A DNA stretch of 64,000 bases from Pseudomonas putida (GCF_028682635.1 NZ_JANHLK010000011.1:124001-188000), one strand, 5' to 3'; positions 54,511-63,915 are shown, counted from the first letter of the stretch. Translations and numbers: made by a program. Notes: generated from the letters alone by a model not told the origin.

Positions 54511-54924
54511 CTACCTGACAGAAATGACAGTTGCGACGAACGGTAGAGGTCGATCAACGACCGCCATCAACCGCTGGATAGTCGCCAGGTCCGGCAGCAA
54601 GGCATGGCTCACTTGGACTTTTTGCCTTGCAGAGGGCGCGGTGGGGCGCAGTTGCGCGCGCTCGCCGTCGAAAATCAGCGCGTGCGCCACCTGCCGGTTG
54701 TCGAGACAGAAATCCAGCAGGTCGAGCTTGCCGTCGGCCATGCCAGCATTGATGACCAGCAGATCGAAGGGTTCGCAACCGTACTCGACCAGGTTCAGCA
54801 GCTCTTCGAGGCTGTGCACCGGCGCCACGCGAAAATAATCGAGCTGGTTGAACAGCCGCTCGATTTTCATCCGGTTGAAGTGTTGTGGGTCAGCGATCAG
54901 GATGCGTAAGGACTTGTTGGGCAA
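54511..54924 (-). CDS. Degenerate receiver-domain protein (pseudo-receiver)
   Basis: A 137-residue protein that reads like a lone receiver domain. RILIADPQHFNRMKIERLF matches the first strand and helix. FDLLVINAGMADGKLDLL matches the phosphorylation strand, but the acceptor Asp is replaced by Asn59, and the acidic pair is reduced to one Asp. It therefore should not be phosphorylated in the usual way. It lies upstream of the response regulator on the same strand (111-base gap). It may act as a binding partner that modulates the phosphorelay. Confidence 0.7.
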   Translation of the reverse strand: MPNKSLRILIADPQHFNRMKIERLFNQLDYFRVAPVHSLEELLNLVEYGCEPFDLLVINAGMADGKLDLLDFCLDNRQVAHALIFDGERAQLRPTAPSARQKVQVSHALLPDLATIQRLMAVVDRPLPFVATVISVR

Positions 54925-55057
54925 CGTGCCCCCCCGGGTCAGATTGATGAGGGGGCAAGACTACGGAAGACCTGCCGAGCGTTCTGTAGGAAAAATCCGA
55001 AATACTGCCCGCTTAATCTGACGCTGGTGATACGTGGGGGAATCGCAGGGTTCTTCA

Positions 55058-55143
55058 GGGCCTCATCGCCAGCAGGCTGGCTCCCACAATAGATCTGCGT
55101 ACACAGGTCAAATGTGGGAGCCAGCCTGCTGGCGATGGCGGCC
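55058..55143. repeat. REP-like pair, class D
   Basis: Inverted arms at 55058-55089 and 55111-55143, core GTGGGAGCCAGCCTGCTGGC, separated by 21 bases. A fourth arm sequence, related to but distinct from classes A and B. Lies just past the pvdA stop. Confidence 0.85.
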
Positions 55144-55161
55144 TCACAGCCGCCGAAGTTC

Positions 55162-56496
55162 TCAGCTGGCAGTCGCCAACAACAGATCCACCACCGAACG
55201 ATGCCCACGGTTCTTGCCATGGTCATACAACGACCCGGCAATCTCGTCCGCACGAATCGGCAGGATCGACAGCAAGGTATCGCTCAAGCCATGGCTGGCC
55301 TGGCAGAAGCCCTGCATATAGATGCCGGCCTTGCAGCGCTCGTCGGTGATCAACTTGTAGTTGCGGTCCACCTCGAAATCACCCAGGTACTGTTCCAGCG
55401 GGGCCAGCAGCTTGCGGTGCATCTGCCGCTCGTAACCGGTGGCCAGCACCACGGCGTCGTAGTGACGGACCGCAATTTCGCCGGTGGCTTTGTTGCACAT
55501 CGTCAGTTCAATGCCGCGTTCGGTGGCGGTGGCTTTTGAGAGAGTGGTCAGGGTACGGAACGCATGGCGGGCAACGCCCGAAACTTTCTGCCGGTAGAAA
55601 ATCCCGTAGATCCGCTCGATCAGGTCAATGTCCACCACCGAATAGTTGGTGTTGTGGTACTCGTTGACCAGGCGCTCACGCTCGCTGCTCTCCTGCTGGA
55701 ACACCAGGTCGGTGAACTCCGGCGAGAACACTTCGTTGACGAACGGGCTGTCGTCCGCCGGCTTCAGGGCCGAACCGCGCAGGATCATGTCGACCTGCAC
55801 CGACGGGAAGCTGTCGTTGAGGTCGATGAAGGCTTCCGCCGCGCTCTGCCCGCCACCGATAATCGCGATACTCATCGGCTGGTTGTTCACGCACGGCTGC
55901 TTGGCCATCTGCGCCAGGTATTGCGAATGGTGGAACACGCGGTTGTCGCCCTTGAGCGCCTTGAACGCCTCGGGAATACGCGGCGTACCGCCCGCGCTGA
56001 CCACCACCGAACGGGTGGTGCGCACCTGTTGATGCCCGGTGCTATCGCGGGAAATCACCCGCAGCGCTTCGACCTGCTGGTTGTGCAGCACCGGTTCGAT
56101 GGTCAGCACTTCTTCGCCGTAACGGCTCTGCTTCTCGAATTGCGCGGCCACCCAGCGCAGATAGTCGTTGTACTCCATGCGGCACGGATAGAAGGTGCCC
56201 AGGTTGATGAAGTCCACCAGGCGCCCGTGGGCCTTGAGGTAATTGACGAACGAATAAGGACTGGTCGGGTTGCGCAGGGTCACCAGGTCCTTGAGGAAGG
56301 AAATCTGCAGCTCGCTCTGGGTCGACAGGGTGTTGCCATGCCAGCTGTAGTTGGCCTGCTTGTCGAGAAACAGTACATCCAGCTCGCCCTGGGTCGGCCC
56401 GCGCTCCTGCAGGGCGATGGCCAGCGCCAGGTTCGAAGGGCCGAAACCAACGCCGATCAGGTCGTGAACGATGGGCGATGCAATTGCCTGTGTCAT
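55162..56496 (-). CDS. pvdA: L-ornithine N5-monooxygenase PvdA
   Basis: A 444-residue flavin monooxygenase that hydroxylates ornithine for the hydroxamate groups of pyoverdine. Motifs: IGVGFGPSNLALAIAL (FAD), DKQANYSWH, SELQISFLKDLVTLRNPTS, AIIGGGQSAAEAF (NADPH), and LATGYE near the end. All are typical of PvdA/SidA enzymes. A PvdS box (TAAAT-N16-CGT) lies about 100 bases before the ATG. Next upstream on the same strand is fpvI, as in P. aeruginosa. Confidence 0.95.
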   Translation of the reverse strand: MTQAIASPIVHDLIGVGFGPSNLALAIALQERGPTQGELDVLFLDKQANYSWHGNTLSTQSELQISFLKDLVTLRNPTSPYSFVNYLKAHGRLVDFINLGTFYPCRMEYNDYLRWVAAQFEKQSRYGEEVLTIEPVLHNQQVEALRVISRDSTGHQQVRTTRSVVVSAGGTPRIPEAFKALKGDNRVFHHSQYLAQMAKQPCVNNQPMSIAIIGGGQSAAEAFIDLNDSFPSVQVDMILRGSALKPADDSPFVNEVFSPEFTDLVFQQESSERERLVNEYHNTNYSVVDIDLIERIYGIFYRQKVSGVARHAFRTLTTLSKATATERGIELTMCNKATGEIAVRHYDAVVLATGYERQMHRKLLAPLEQYLGDFEVDRNYKLITDERCKAGIYMQGFCQASHGLSDTLLSILPIRADEIAGSLYDHGKNRGHRSVVDLLLATAS

Positions 56497-56594
56497 TTCC
56501 AGTGTCCTCTGGATAAGCCCCCGAGCGGCGGGGAGATAAGCCTAAGTGACCTGACCGGCCTTGAGCAGGACAGCAGGTCGTCTGTTGATTAGGA

Positions 56595-56618
56595 ACGAGG
56601 ACAGTGAAATAAAATTTA
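56595..56618 (-). promoter_or_regulatory. PvdS iron-starvation box upstream of pvdA
   Basis: On the minus strand TAAAT (56618-56614), 16 bases, CGT (56597-56595). It matches the known PvdS-dependent promoter pattern exactly, with the same CTGTCCT before CGT as in the pvdR box. Confidence 0.85.
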
Positions 56619-56641
56619 ACAAGAACGGATGTACGCGAAGA

Positions 56642-57124
56642 TCAATGGGCATCCCATTGGCGCATCCGCACCCGGCAATGCTTCATCGCATTGACGATGT
56701 GTTTTTCGACCAAGGCCTTGGAAATGCCCAGGTGTTCGGCGATCTGCGGGTGCGACAGGCCTTCGATCTTGCGCAGCAGGAAACTCTCGCGGCACAGGCG
56801 CGGCAATTCCGCCAGGGCGCGCTGGAGCATGTCCAGGCGCTGGCCGTGATCGAGGCTGCTGAGGGGCGATGGGCTGAAGTAGCGCTCTTCGTTGTCGAGC
56901 ACGTCCAGCGACTCGACCTGGCGCAACGCATTGCGCCGGTGATCGTCGATCACCAGGTTCAAGGCCGTGCGATAGAGGAAGGCCCGGGGCTGCTCGATCG
57001 GCGTGTCGCTGGAGCGCTCCAGGACTCGCAGATAAGCGTCATGCACCACATCTTCGGCGACCTGGCGGTTGCCGAGCTTGGCGTTGAGGAAACACACCAG
57101 CTCTCGATAGTAGTTTTCCAACAT
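56642..57124 (-). CDS. fpvI: ECF sigma factor, FpvI type
   Basis: A 160-residue ECF sigma factor. Region 2 is LGNRQVAEDVVHDAYLRVLE and AFLYRTALNLVIDDHRR. Region 4 is ESFLLRKIEGLSHPQIAEHLGISKALVEKHI. Its place between pvdA and pvdR, and its length, match FpvI of P. aeruginosa, which directs transcription of the pyoverdine receptor gene. ATG 57124 follows GGGAGTC; the 52-residue-longer frame is rejected. The anti-sigma gene fpvR, expected beside it, is absent. An AT-rich element upstream may be a Fur site. Confidence 0.83.
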   Translation of the reverse strand: MLENYYRELVCFLNAKLGNRQVAEDVVHDAYLRVLERSSDTPIEQPRAFLYRTALNLVIDDHRRNALRQVESLDVLDNEERYFSPSPLSSLDHGQRLDMLQRALAELPRLCRESFLLRKIEGLSHPQIAEHLGISKALVEKHIVNAMKHCRVRMRQWDAH

Positions 57125-57216
57125 GACTCCCGTCCGCACGGGTGCGGTTACTGTCCTTGAGCCCGCTACTCGACCACAAAAGCTGGCAGTGGCACGATAG
57201 TGGCAGTTTGAGATGC

Positions 57217-57243
57217 GTAATTTATAGTAATTCTCATATAGAT
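57217..57243 (-). promoter_or_regulatory. Candidate fpvI promoter with Fur-like element
   Basis: On the minus strand ATATGAGAATTACTATAAATTAC contains GAGAAT and TATAAA. I count about 11 of 19 matches to the Fur box in either of two overlapping registers. A weak TTTAAA-N16-TATAAA promoter surrounds it. Fur control of fpvI is established in P. aeruginosa. Confidence 0.45.
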
Positions 57244-57299
57244 TTAAAGTATTGCTTTGGCTTGCCCGACAAATAGTCATGGTCTACGGCTTGCACGCC

Positions 57300-57376
57300 C
57301 CCGTAGGAGCTGCCGAAGGCTGCGATCCTTTGATCTTTAAAATCAAAAGATCGCAGCCTTCGGCAGCTCCTACAGG
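57300..57376. repeat. REP pair, class C (fpvI / pvdR gap)
   Basis: Near-perfect long inverted repeat (57302-57337 with 57342-57377), one mismatch in the inner part. Core GTAGGAGCTGCCGAAGGCTG then CGATC-TTTGATC, with a loop of about 4 bases. Between the divergent fpvI and pvdR promoters, where P. aeruginosa carries fpvR. Confidence 0.88.
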
Positions 57377-57404
57377 GGCAGGTGTAACGCCGTGTGTCCG
57401 GGCC

Positions 57405-57428
57405 TAAATTCCCTGCTGCTGTCCTCGT
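57405..57428 (+). promoter_or_regulatory. PvdS iron-starvation box upstream of pvdR
   Basis: CCTAAATTCCC wording with TAAAT (57405-57409), 16 bases, CGT (57426-57428). Transcription should begin near 57436-57438, which bears on the choice of the pvdR start codon. Confidence 0.85.
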
Positions 57429-57492
57429 CTACAAGGACAGCTCCATGTCCCTGCCGGCTCCACGGCAGTGTTCAACTGCTTTGGAACCCTGC

Positions 57493-58665
57493 ATGAAACG
57501 TCCCCGTCACACCCGACGCGCCCTGCTTGTAGCACTCAGCCTGATCCCCGTTATCGCCGTTGCGGCCTGGCAGTTCATCCCGCCCGGGCGTGACCAGTTC
57601 GCCACCGTGCAGGTCACCCGCGCCGACATCGAAAGCAGTGTCACGGCATTGGGTACCCTGCAACCCAGGCGTTATGTCGACGTCGGCGCCCAGGCGTCCG
57701 GGCAGATCCAGAAGATCCATGTGGAAGTCGGTGACCGGGTCAAGGAAGGTCAGTTGCTGGTGGAAATCGACCCTTCCACGCAACAGGCCAAACTCGATGC
57801 CGGGCGCTTCTCCATCGAAAACCTGAAAGCGCAGCTCCAGGAGCAACGCGCGCAACACGACCTCGCCCAGCAGAAATACCAGCGCCAGCAGCACCTCAAG
57901 GCCGGCAACGCCACCCGCGAAGAAGACGTGCAGACCGCCCAGGCCGAACTGCGTGCCACCCAAGCGCGCATCGACATGTTCCAGGCACAGATTCGCCAGG
58001 CCCAGGCCAGCCTGCGCAGCGATCAGGCCGAGCTCGGCTACACGCGGATCTATGCGCCGATGTCCGGCACCGTGGTCGCGCTGGATGCCCGGGAAGGCCA
58101 GACCCTCAATGCCCAGCAGCAGACCCCGTTGATCCTGCGTATCGCCAAGCTGTCGCCGATGACCGTGTGGGCCGAGGTCTCCGAAGCCGACATCGGCCAC
58201 GTCAAACCCGGCATGAACGCCTGGTTCACCACCCTCAGCGGCGGCACCAGGCGCTGGCAAAGCACCGTGCGGCAGATTCTGCCCGTACCGCCCAAACCCC
58301 TGGACCAGACCAGCCAGGGCGGCGGCAGCCCCGCCAGCTCGAGCAAAAGCGGCAGCGCGCGGGTGGTGCTGTACACCGTGCTGCTGGACGTCGACAACGC
58401 CGACAACGCGCTGATGGCGGAAATGACCACCCAGGTATTTTTCGTCGCCGATCAGGCGCAGAACGTGCTGACCGCGCCGATCGCCGCCCTGCAGGCCGGC
58501 GCGCAAGCCGACAGCCAGACCGCGCAAGTGGTGGCCAGGAACGGCAGCATCGAACAACGCAACGTGCGCACCGGCATCAGCGACCGCCTGCGGGTGCAGA
58601 TCCTCGACGGCCTGCAGGAGGGCGATCACTTGTTGATCGGCCCGGCCGACGGGAGTGGCGGTTGA
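57493..58665 (+). CDS. pvdR: PvdR, periplasmic adaptor of the pyoverdine efflux pump
   Basis: A 390-residue MacA-like membrane fusion protein of the PvdRT-OpmQ pump, which exports or recycles pyoverdine. N-terminal membrane anchor (about 12-30), lipoyl-type halves around YVDVGAQASGQIQKIHVEVGD, coiled-coil hairpin (about 100-175), then AREGQTLNAQQQTPLILRIAKL. ATG 57445 has a better ribosome site, but the PvdS promoter would leave it a leader under 10 bases. I therefore prefer ATG 57493. Start of an operon with pvdT and opmQ. Confidence 0.87.
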   Translation: MKRPRHTRRALLVALSLIPVIAVAAWQFIPPGRDQFATVQVTRADIESSVTALGTLQPRRYVDVGAQASGQIQKIHVEVGDRVKEGQLLVEIDPSTQQAKLDAGRFSIENLKAQLQEQRAQHDLAQQKYQRQQHLKAGNATREEDVQTAQAELRATQARIDMFQAQIRQAQASLRSDQAELGYTRIYAPMSGTVVALDAREGQTLNAQQQTPLILRIAKLSPMTVWAEVSEADIGHVKPGMNAWFTTLSGGTRRWQSTVRQILPVPPKPLDQTSQGGGSPASSSKSGSARVVLYTVLLDVDNADNALMAEMTTQVFFVADQAQNVLTAPIAALQAGAQADSQTAQVVARNGSIEQRNVRTGISDRLRVQILDGLQEGDHLLIGPADGSGG

Positions 58666-60639
58666 ATGCAGACGCCCCTGATCTGCCTTTCGGACATCCG
58701 CAAAGCCTACGGCGGTGGCGACGCCCCTGAAGTCCATGTGTTGCGCGGTATCGACCTGTCGATCCATGCCGGCGAGTTCGTGGCGATCGTCGGCGCCTCC
58801 GGTTCCGGCAAGTCGACACTGATGAACATCCTCGGCTGCCTCGACCGCCCTACCTCAGGCGAATACCGTTTCGCCGGAGAAAACGTCGCCGCCCTGGGCA
58901 GCGATGAACTGGCCTGGCTGCGCCGTGAAGCCTTCGGGTTCGTGTTCCAGGGTTACCACCTGATCCCGTCGGGCTCGGCCCAGGAAAACGTCGAGATGCC
59001 GGCGATCTACGCCGGCACTCCGGCCGCCGAGCGCCATGCCCGCGCCGCGGCCCTGCTCGAACGCCTGGGCCTGGCCACGCGCACCGGCAACCGCCCGCAC
59101 CAACTGTCCGGCGGCCAGCAGCAACGGGTGTCTATCGCCCGCGCCTTGATGAACGGCGGCCATATCATTCTCGCCGACGAACCCACCGGCGCCCTTGACA
59201 GCCACAGCGGCAAGGAAGTCATGGCGCTGCTCGACGAGCTGGCGAGCCAGGGCCACGTGGTGATCCTCATCACCCACGACCGCGAAGTGGCGGCGCGGGC
59301 CAAGCGCATCATCGAGATCCGCGACGGCCTGATCATCAGCGACAGCGCCCGGGACAATCCCGCCGCGCAAACCTCGGCCAATCCCGGTGCGCTGCAGGCC
59401 GTGGACCTGCGCAAGCGCCTGACGGAAGGCGCGCAAGCCAACGGCGCCTGGAAAGGCGAACTGGTCGATGCGGTGCAAGCCGCCTGGCGGGTAATGTGGA
59501 TCAACAAGTTCCGCACCGCGCTGACCCTGCTGGGGATCATCATCGGTGTGGCGTCGGTGGTGGTGATGCTGGCCGTCGGCGAAGGCAGCAAGCGCCAGGT
59601 CATGGCCCAGATGGGCGCGTTCGGCTCCAACATCATTTACCTCAGCGGCTCGTCGCCCAACCCGCGAACGCCGCTGGGCATCGTCACCCTGGACGAAGTC
59701 AAGGCGGTGGCGAGCCTGCCCCAGGTGATGCGCATCATGCCGGTCAATGGCCAGGAAGCCGGGGTACGTTTCGGCAACCTCGACCATCTGAGCTACGTCG
59801 GCGGCAACGACACCAACTTCCCGGCGATCTTCAACTGGCCGGTGGTGGAAGGCAGCTATTTCACCGAGGCCGATGAACAGAACGCCGCAGCGGTCGCGGT
59901 GATCGGCCACAAGGTGCGGACCAAACTGCTCAAGGACGTGGCCAACCCCATCGGCCAGTACATCCTGATCGAAAACGTGCCGTTCCAGGTGGTCGGCGTG
60001 CTCGCGGAAAAAGGCGCCAGCTCCGGCGACTCCGACAGCGACGACCGCATCGCCATCCCCTACTCCGCCGCCAGCGTGCGGCTGTTCGGTACCCACAACC
60101 CGGAATACATCGCGATTGCCGCCGCCGATGCGCGCAAGGTCAAGGAGACCGAGCACGCCATCGAACAACTGATGCTGCGCCTGCACAACGGCAAGAAGGA
60201 TTTCGAGCTGACGAACAACGCGGCCATGATCCAGGCCGAAGCACGCACGCAAAACACCCTGTCGCTGATGCTCGGTTCGATTGCCGCGATTTCGCTGCTG
60301 GTGGGCGGCATCGGCGTGATGAACATCATGCTCATGACCGTGCGCGAACGCACCCGCGAGATCGGCATCCGCATGGCCACCGGTGCCCGCCAGCGGGACA
60401 TCCTGCGCCAGTTCCTCACCGAAGCGGTGATGCTCTCGGTGGTCGGCGGCCTGGCCGGGATCGCCCTGGCGCTGATCGTCGGCGGCGTGCTGATCCTCAG
60501 CGAAGTCGCCGTGGCGTTCTCCCTGATAGCGGTGCTGGGCGCCTTCGGCTGCGCCCTGGTCACCGGTGTTGTCTTCGGCTTCATGCCGGCCCGCAAAGCT
60601 GCCCGACTCGACCCGGTCACGGCCCTTACCAGTGAATGA
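58666..60639 (+). CDS. pvdT: PvdT, MacB-type ABC efflux ATPase/permease
   Basis: A 657-residue fusion of an N-terminal ATPase and a C-terminal FtsX-like permease. Walker A is [10 protein letters not shown], signature [15 protein letters not shown], Walker [15 protein letters not shown]-loop ITHDRE. The first membrane helix is at about 285-308; three more lie in the last ~130 residues ([15 protein letters not shown] and on). It powers the PvdRT-OpmQ pump. ATG directly follows the pvdR stop with no gap. Confidence 0.93.
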   Translation: MQTPLICLSDIRKAYGGGDAPEVHVLRGIDLSIHAGEFVAIVGASGSGKSTLMNILGCLDRPTSGEYRFAGENVAALGSDELAWLRREAFGFVFQGYHLIPSGSAQENVEMPAIYAGTPAAERHARAAALLERLGLATRTGNRPHQLSGGQQQRVSIARALMNGGHIILADEPTGALDSHSGKEVMALLDELASQGHVVILITHDREVAARAKRIIEIRDGLIISDSARDNPAAQTSANPGALQAVDLRKRLTEGAQANGAWKGELVDAVQAAWRVMWINKFRTALTLLGIIIGVASVVVMLAVGEGSKRQVMAQMGAFGSNIIYLSGSSPNPRTPLGIVTLDEVKAVASLPQVMRIMPVNGQEAGVRFGNLDHLSYVGGNDTNFPAIFNWPVVEGSYFTEADEQNAAAVAVIGHKVRTKLLKDVANPIGQYILIENVPFQVVGVLAEKGASSGDSDSDDRIAIPYSAASVRLFGTHNPEYIAIAAADARKVKETEHAIEQLMLRLHNGKKDFELTNNAAMIQAEARTQNTLSLMLGSIAAISLLVGGIGVMNIMLMTVRERTREIGIRMATGARQRDILRQFLTEAVMLSVVGGLAGIALALIVGGVLILSEVAVAFSLIAVLGAFGCALVTGVVFGFMPARKAARLDPVTALTSE

Positions 60640-60646
60640 TCTCTCG

Positions 60647-62041
60647 ATGAAGCCGCAACTGAGTGTGTTGACCCTCTGCCTGTTGCTCGGCGCCTGTGGC
60701 AGTCCCGCCCAGCGCCCGGACAGCGACATAACGCCGCCCGCCGCCTGGCAATCGCCGCACACCGCCGGCGCCAGCCGCGACAACCAGCAATGGTGGAACC
60801 GCTTTGGCAGCCCGCAACTGGGTCGCCTGATCGAACAGGCCCGGGTGGGCAGTTACGACCTGGCCGCCGCCATCGCCCGGGTGCGCCAGGCTCAGGCGCA
60901 AACGGTGGTCGCCGCGGGCTCCCAGCTGCCGGAGGTCAAGGCCGCGCTCAATGCCAACCGGCAAAAACTGCTGCGCGGCGATGGCTACAGCCAACTGGAT
61001 GCGGACAGCGACAACAGCGCCGTCGATTACTTCAACGCCAGCCTCAGTGCCAGCTACGAAATCGATTTCTGGGGTGGCCAGCGTGCGTCCCGTGACAGCG
61101 CACAATTTGCCTTGCAGGCCAGCGAGTTCGATCAGGCCACCGTCGAGTTGACGCTGCTCAGCGGCGTGGCCAACACCTATGCGCAAACCTTGTCGTTGCA
61201 GGAGCAGAGTCGCATTGCCGAGCTGAACCTGGCCAACGCGCAGAACGTGTTGAAACTGGTGCAGACCCGCTTCGACTCAGGTTCCGCGACCGCCCTGGAA
61301 CTGGCCCAGCAAAAAAGCCTGGTGGCGGCGCAGCAACGCCAATTGCCGCTGGTGCAACAACAGGCCAGGGACGCGCAGATCAGCCTCGCCACCCTCCTCG
61401 GCCGCCCCGTGCAGGAACTGGCGCTGGGCCAGGAACACTTCGATCAATTGTCCTGGCCCGCCATCGACGCCGGTGTCCCCAGTGAATTGCTCAGCCGGCG
61501 CCCGGACATCGCCCGGGCCGAAGCGCAACTGGCCGCCGCCCAGGCCGACGTCACCGTCGCCCGCGCCGCCATGCTGCCGACCGTTACCCTGAGCGCGGAA
61601 ATCGGCTCGGGTGCCGACAGTGCTGGCGACATCCTGCGCAGCCCTTTCTACAACCTCACCGCCGGGCTGCTGGCGCCGGTGTTCAACAACGGGCGCCTGG
61701 GCGCTCAACGCGACAAGGCTTTGGGCCGCCAGGAAGAACTGCTGGAGACCTATCGCGGGGCGATCATCAATGGATTCGCCGACGTGGAAAAAGCCCTCAA
61801 CAGCATTCGCGGGCTGGACGGACAGCGGCAATGGCAAAGCGAGGAACTGAGCCAGGCGCAGACCGCGTTCGACATTGCGCAAAGCCGTTATGAAGCGGGG
61901 GCCGAGGATTTGCTGACGGTGCTGGAGACGCAACGCACGCTGTATGCGGCGCAGGATTTGAATGTGCAGCTGAGGTTGGCGCGGATGCAGGCGAGTATTG
62001 CGTTGTACAAGGCGCTTGGCGGTGGGTGGCAGGCCTTGTGA
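60647..62041 (+). CDS. opmQ: OpmQ, outer-membrane factor lipoprotein
   Basis: A 464-residue TolC-like outer-membrane lipoprotein (NodT group). The signal peptide ends in lipobox LLGAC with Cys17 lipidated. Duplicated helical hairpins include QWWNRFGSPQLGRLIEQA, YEIDFWGGQRASRDSA and SRRPDIARAEAQLAAAQADV. It completes the PvdRT-OpmQ pump. ATG 60647 is 7 bases after the pvdT stop with a weak ribosome site; coupled translation is likely. Followed by a REP hairpin. Confidence 0.92.
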   Translation: MKPQLSVLTLCLLLGACGSPAQRPDSDITPPAAWQSPHTAGASRDNQQWWNRFGSPQLGRLIEQARVGSYDLAAAIARVRQAQAQTVVAAGSQLPEVKAALNANRQKLLRGDGYSQLDADSDNSAVDYFNASLSASYEIDFWGGQRASRDSAQFALQASEFDQATVELTLLSGVANTYAQTLSLQEQSRIAELNLANAQNVLKLVQTRFDSGSATALELAQQKSLVAAQQRQLPLVQQQARDAQISLATLLGRPVQELALGQEHFDQLSWPAIDAGVPSELLSRRPDIARAEAQLAAAQADVTVARAAMLPTVTLSAEIGSGADSAGDILRSPFYNLTAGLLAPVFNNGRLGAQRDKALGRQEELLETYRGAIINGFADVEKALNSIRGLDGQRQWQSEELSQAQTAFDIAQSRYEAGAEDLLTVLETQRTLYAAQDLNVQLRLARMQASIALYKALGGGWQAL

Positions 62042-62060
62042 TCGTGATATTGCCGCAATA

Positions 62061-62160
62061 CCTGTAGGAGCTGGCTTGCCAGCGAAGAGGCCGGCACATC
62101 CAATATCAATATCTCCTGTCTGGCCGCCTTCGCTGGCAAGCCAGCTCCTACAGGTTTTTT
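62061..62160. repeat. REP pair, class B, with trailing T run (opmQ / pvdP gap)
   Basis: Inverted arms at 62061-62093 and 62120-62154, core TGTAGGAGCTGGCTTGCCAG, then six T. Between convergent opmQ and pvdP. The T run makes it a plausible Rho-independent terminator for the pvdRT-opmQ transcript. Confidence 0.82.
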
Positions 62161-62184
62161 GTGTGCCGCATGGTTGGGGGGCGG

Positions 62185-63804
62185 TTAACTCGAAACCGTG
62201 TTGGCCTTCAGATTCCGCGCATACCAAGGCCGCTGCGGCACCTTGCGGAACAGATCCGCGAGCTTCTTTTCATCCTCACCAAAGGTAATCCGCAACGCCA
62301 GTTTCATGGTCTCCGGGTCCATCTCCACCGACTTCCCCGCCTGCAACCCCGGTGTGGTGCTGCAACCATGGGTCCCCGGGCCGAGCCACGGATCATCGAT
62401 CTCGACCCACCGCCCCGGCGCGAACCATTGCACGCCATTGACCTCAAGCCGACTCACCTCCCCCGGATGAAAACGCTCATGGGCGCGGAACCAGTCTTCC
62501 AGGCGATCGTCGATCCAGCCGTGGAAGTGCCAGAACACCGGGTTCACGTGGGACGAGAACGGATCGCCGAGGAAGTCGTTTTCCGGCGCATACCAGCGCG
62601 CGGAAAAGTCCGACGGATCGCGGGCGAACGGTACCGGCTGGCCGTTGGACGGATCGCGCGGCACCGAGGCCCAACGCATGTGCAGCCAGTCGTGCAGGCC
62701 CAACTCGACCTCTGAGCCGAACTGCCCCAGGGTCAGCTTCGACAGGTAACGCGGATCGCGGTATTGCGACTCCCAGACCTGGAAATTGCTGTGGTAGGTC
62801 TCGGCGGTCTTGATGTCGCTGACCCACTGCGAATACTCGTCATCGTCTTCGGCCAACCAGGTCGGCGGCAGCGCCGTACCGTCGTGGTTGTCGAAATAAT
62901 TGGCGAAGCCGATGCGGTCCCGGGCCAGCTCCGGTTGCGGCAAGGGGAACTGCGTCCACGACGGCAAGTCCATCATCGAACGCGCCGTGCCGAGCATGTG
63001 CCGGTGCATGAAGAAAAAGTCCACCCCCGAGCCGTTGCGATCCTTGCGCTTGCCCCGGGCGTCACGCTCCTGGTCCCGCGGCCCGGGCTGCCAGCCGATG
63101 CCGCGCAAGGCGTTGCGTTTGTCTTCGGGCAAGGTGTGCCATTTGTCCCGGGACGCATGCCAGAGCTGGTGGAACAACCGATGTTCCTGGGACGTCAGCC
63201 AGGCCAGCAGTGGCGGATTCAGACCGGTTCGCTCGCGGGCTTCGGGGAACACTTTCTTGACCGCGACGAAGCGATTGTCCTGGGCCGTCAGCATCAAGGG
63301 ACGATCCAGATCCAGCACGCGACCACTGAGGCTGCCGCTGCCGGCGTTACCGAAACCGGCCCAGACTTCGTCCAGCGCCATGCTGAATTCGTAATCACAG
63401 CTGCCACCGGCGCTGAGCAAGCGCCAACTCAATTGGGCCGGCTTGACCCCGGCCACATCGCCGAGCACCCGATAACGCGGCGCTTCGCTGCCACGCAAAC
63501 GCTCGGCGGTGTCGAGAAAGCCGATCAGGCCACGGCCCTTGTGGCCGATGTCGAGAAACAGCTCCAACCCGTCCTGTGGCAAGCCCTCAAGCCCGGCATC
63601 GCGACCTTCGAAACGGATCTGCCAGACCCCGCGCAGGGTGTCCGCCAGGCGTTGGCCGGCGACATCCGCCACATCGAATGAAGCTTCCCCCGGCGTGATC
63701 GTCGGGTCCGGCTTCGTCCATTCACGATGCCCGTAAAAAGCCGCAGGCACGGCAGCGCCGGTCAGCGCCAGGCCTGCCATGAACCATCGTCGAGAAATCG
63801 TCAT
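62185..63804 (-). CDS. pvdP: PvdP, tyrosinase of pyoverdine chromophore maturation
   Basis: A 539-residue periplasmic tyrosinase that oxidises ferribactin to form the pyoverdine chromophore. A twin-arginine signal starts the protein (MTISRRWFMAGLALTGAA). Copper-type histidines occur in EHRLFHQLWHASRDKW, FFFMHRHMLG, LGLHDWLHMRW and VNPVFWHFHGWID. Length and layout match PvdP. ATG 63804 lies ~36 bases after the predicted PvdS-dependent start of transcription, which rules out the frame beginning at 63843. Convergent with opmQ, as in P. aeruginosa. Confidence 0.92.
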   Translation of the reverse strand: MTISRRWFMAGLALTGAAVPAAFYGHREWTKPDPTITPGEASFDVADVAGQRLADTLRGVWQIRFEGRDAGLEGLPQDGLELFLDIGHKGRGLIGFLDTAERLRGSEAPRYRVLGDVAGVKPAQLSWRLLSAGGSCDYEFSMALDEVWAGFGNAGSGSLSGRVLDLDRPLMLTAQDNRFVAVKKVFPEARERTGLNPPLLAWLTSQEHRLFHQLWHASRDKWHTLPEDKRNALRGIGWQPGPRDQERDARGKRKDRNGSGVDFFFMHRHMLGTARSMMDLPSWTQFPLPQPELARDRIGFANYFDNHDGTALPPTWLAEDDDEYSQWVSDIKTAETYHSNFQVWESQYRDPRYLSKLTLGQFGSEVELGLHDWLHMRWASVPRDPSNGQPVPFARDPSDFSARWYAPENDFLGDPFSSHVNPVFWHFHGWIDDRLEDWFRAHERFHPGEVSRLEVNGVQWFAPGRWVEIDDPWLGPGTHGCSTTPGLQAGKSVEMDPETMKLALRITFGEDEKKLADLFRKVPQRPWYARNLKANTVSS

Positions 63805-63849
63805 TGCCCTACCTGTGTCAGCCATGAAGCAGGCTTTATCCAAGCTAGA

Positions 63850-63873
63850 ACGTATGTTGCCCGCACAAATTTA
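63850..63873 (-). promoter_or_regulatory. PvdS iron-starvation box upstream of pvdP
   Basis: On the minus strand TAAAT (63873-63869), 16 bases, CGT (63852-63850). It ends 46 bases before the pvdP ATG, an ordinary leader distance. Confidence 0.85.
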
Positions 63874-63884
63874 AAAGCGGTCTA

Positions 63885-63915
63885 CTGTAGGAGCTGGCTT
63901 GCCAGCGAAGAGGCC
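63885..63915. repeat. Single class B REP arm
   Basis: One arm, CTGTAGGAGCTGGCTTGCCA and AGCGAAGAGGCC, without an inverted partner before the window end. It lies between the two divergent PvdS boxes. Confidence 0.75.

Noticed and set aside
56642..57280. 212-codon version of the fpvI frame
   Set aside because: The extra 52 N-terminal residues do not resemble any sigma region, and region 2 begins right after ATG 57124, which has GGGAGTC before it.
57445..57492. ATG 57445 as the pvdR start, with good AAGGA
   Set aside because: The exact PvdS box at 57405-57428 places the transcript start only about 7-9 bases before it. The ATG at 57493 gives a normal leader and a signal-anchor directly at the N-terminus.
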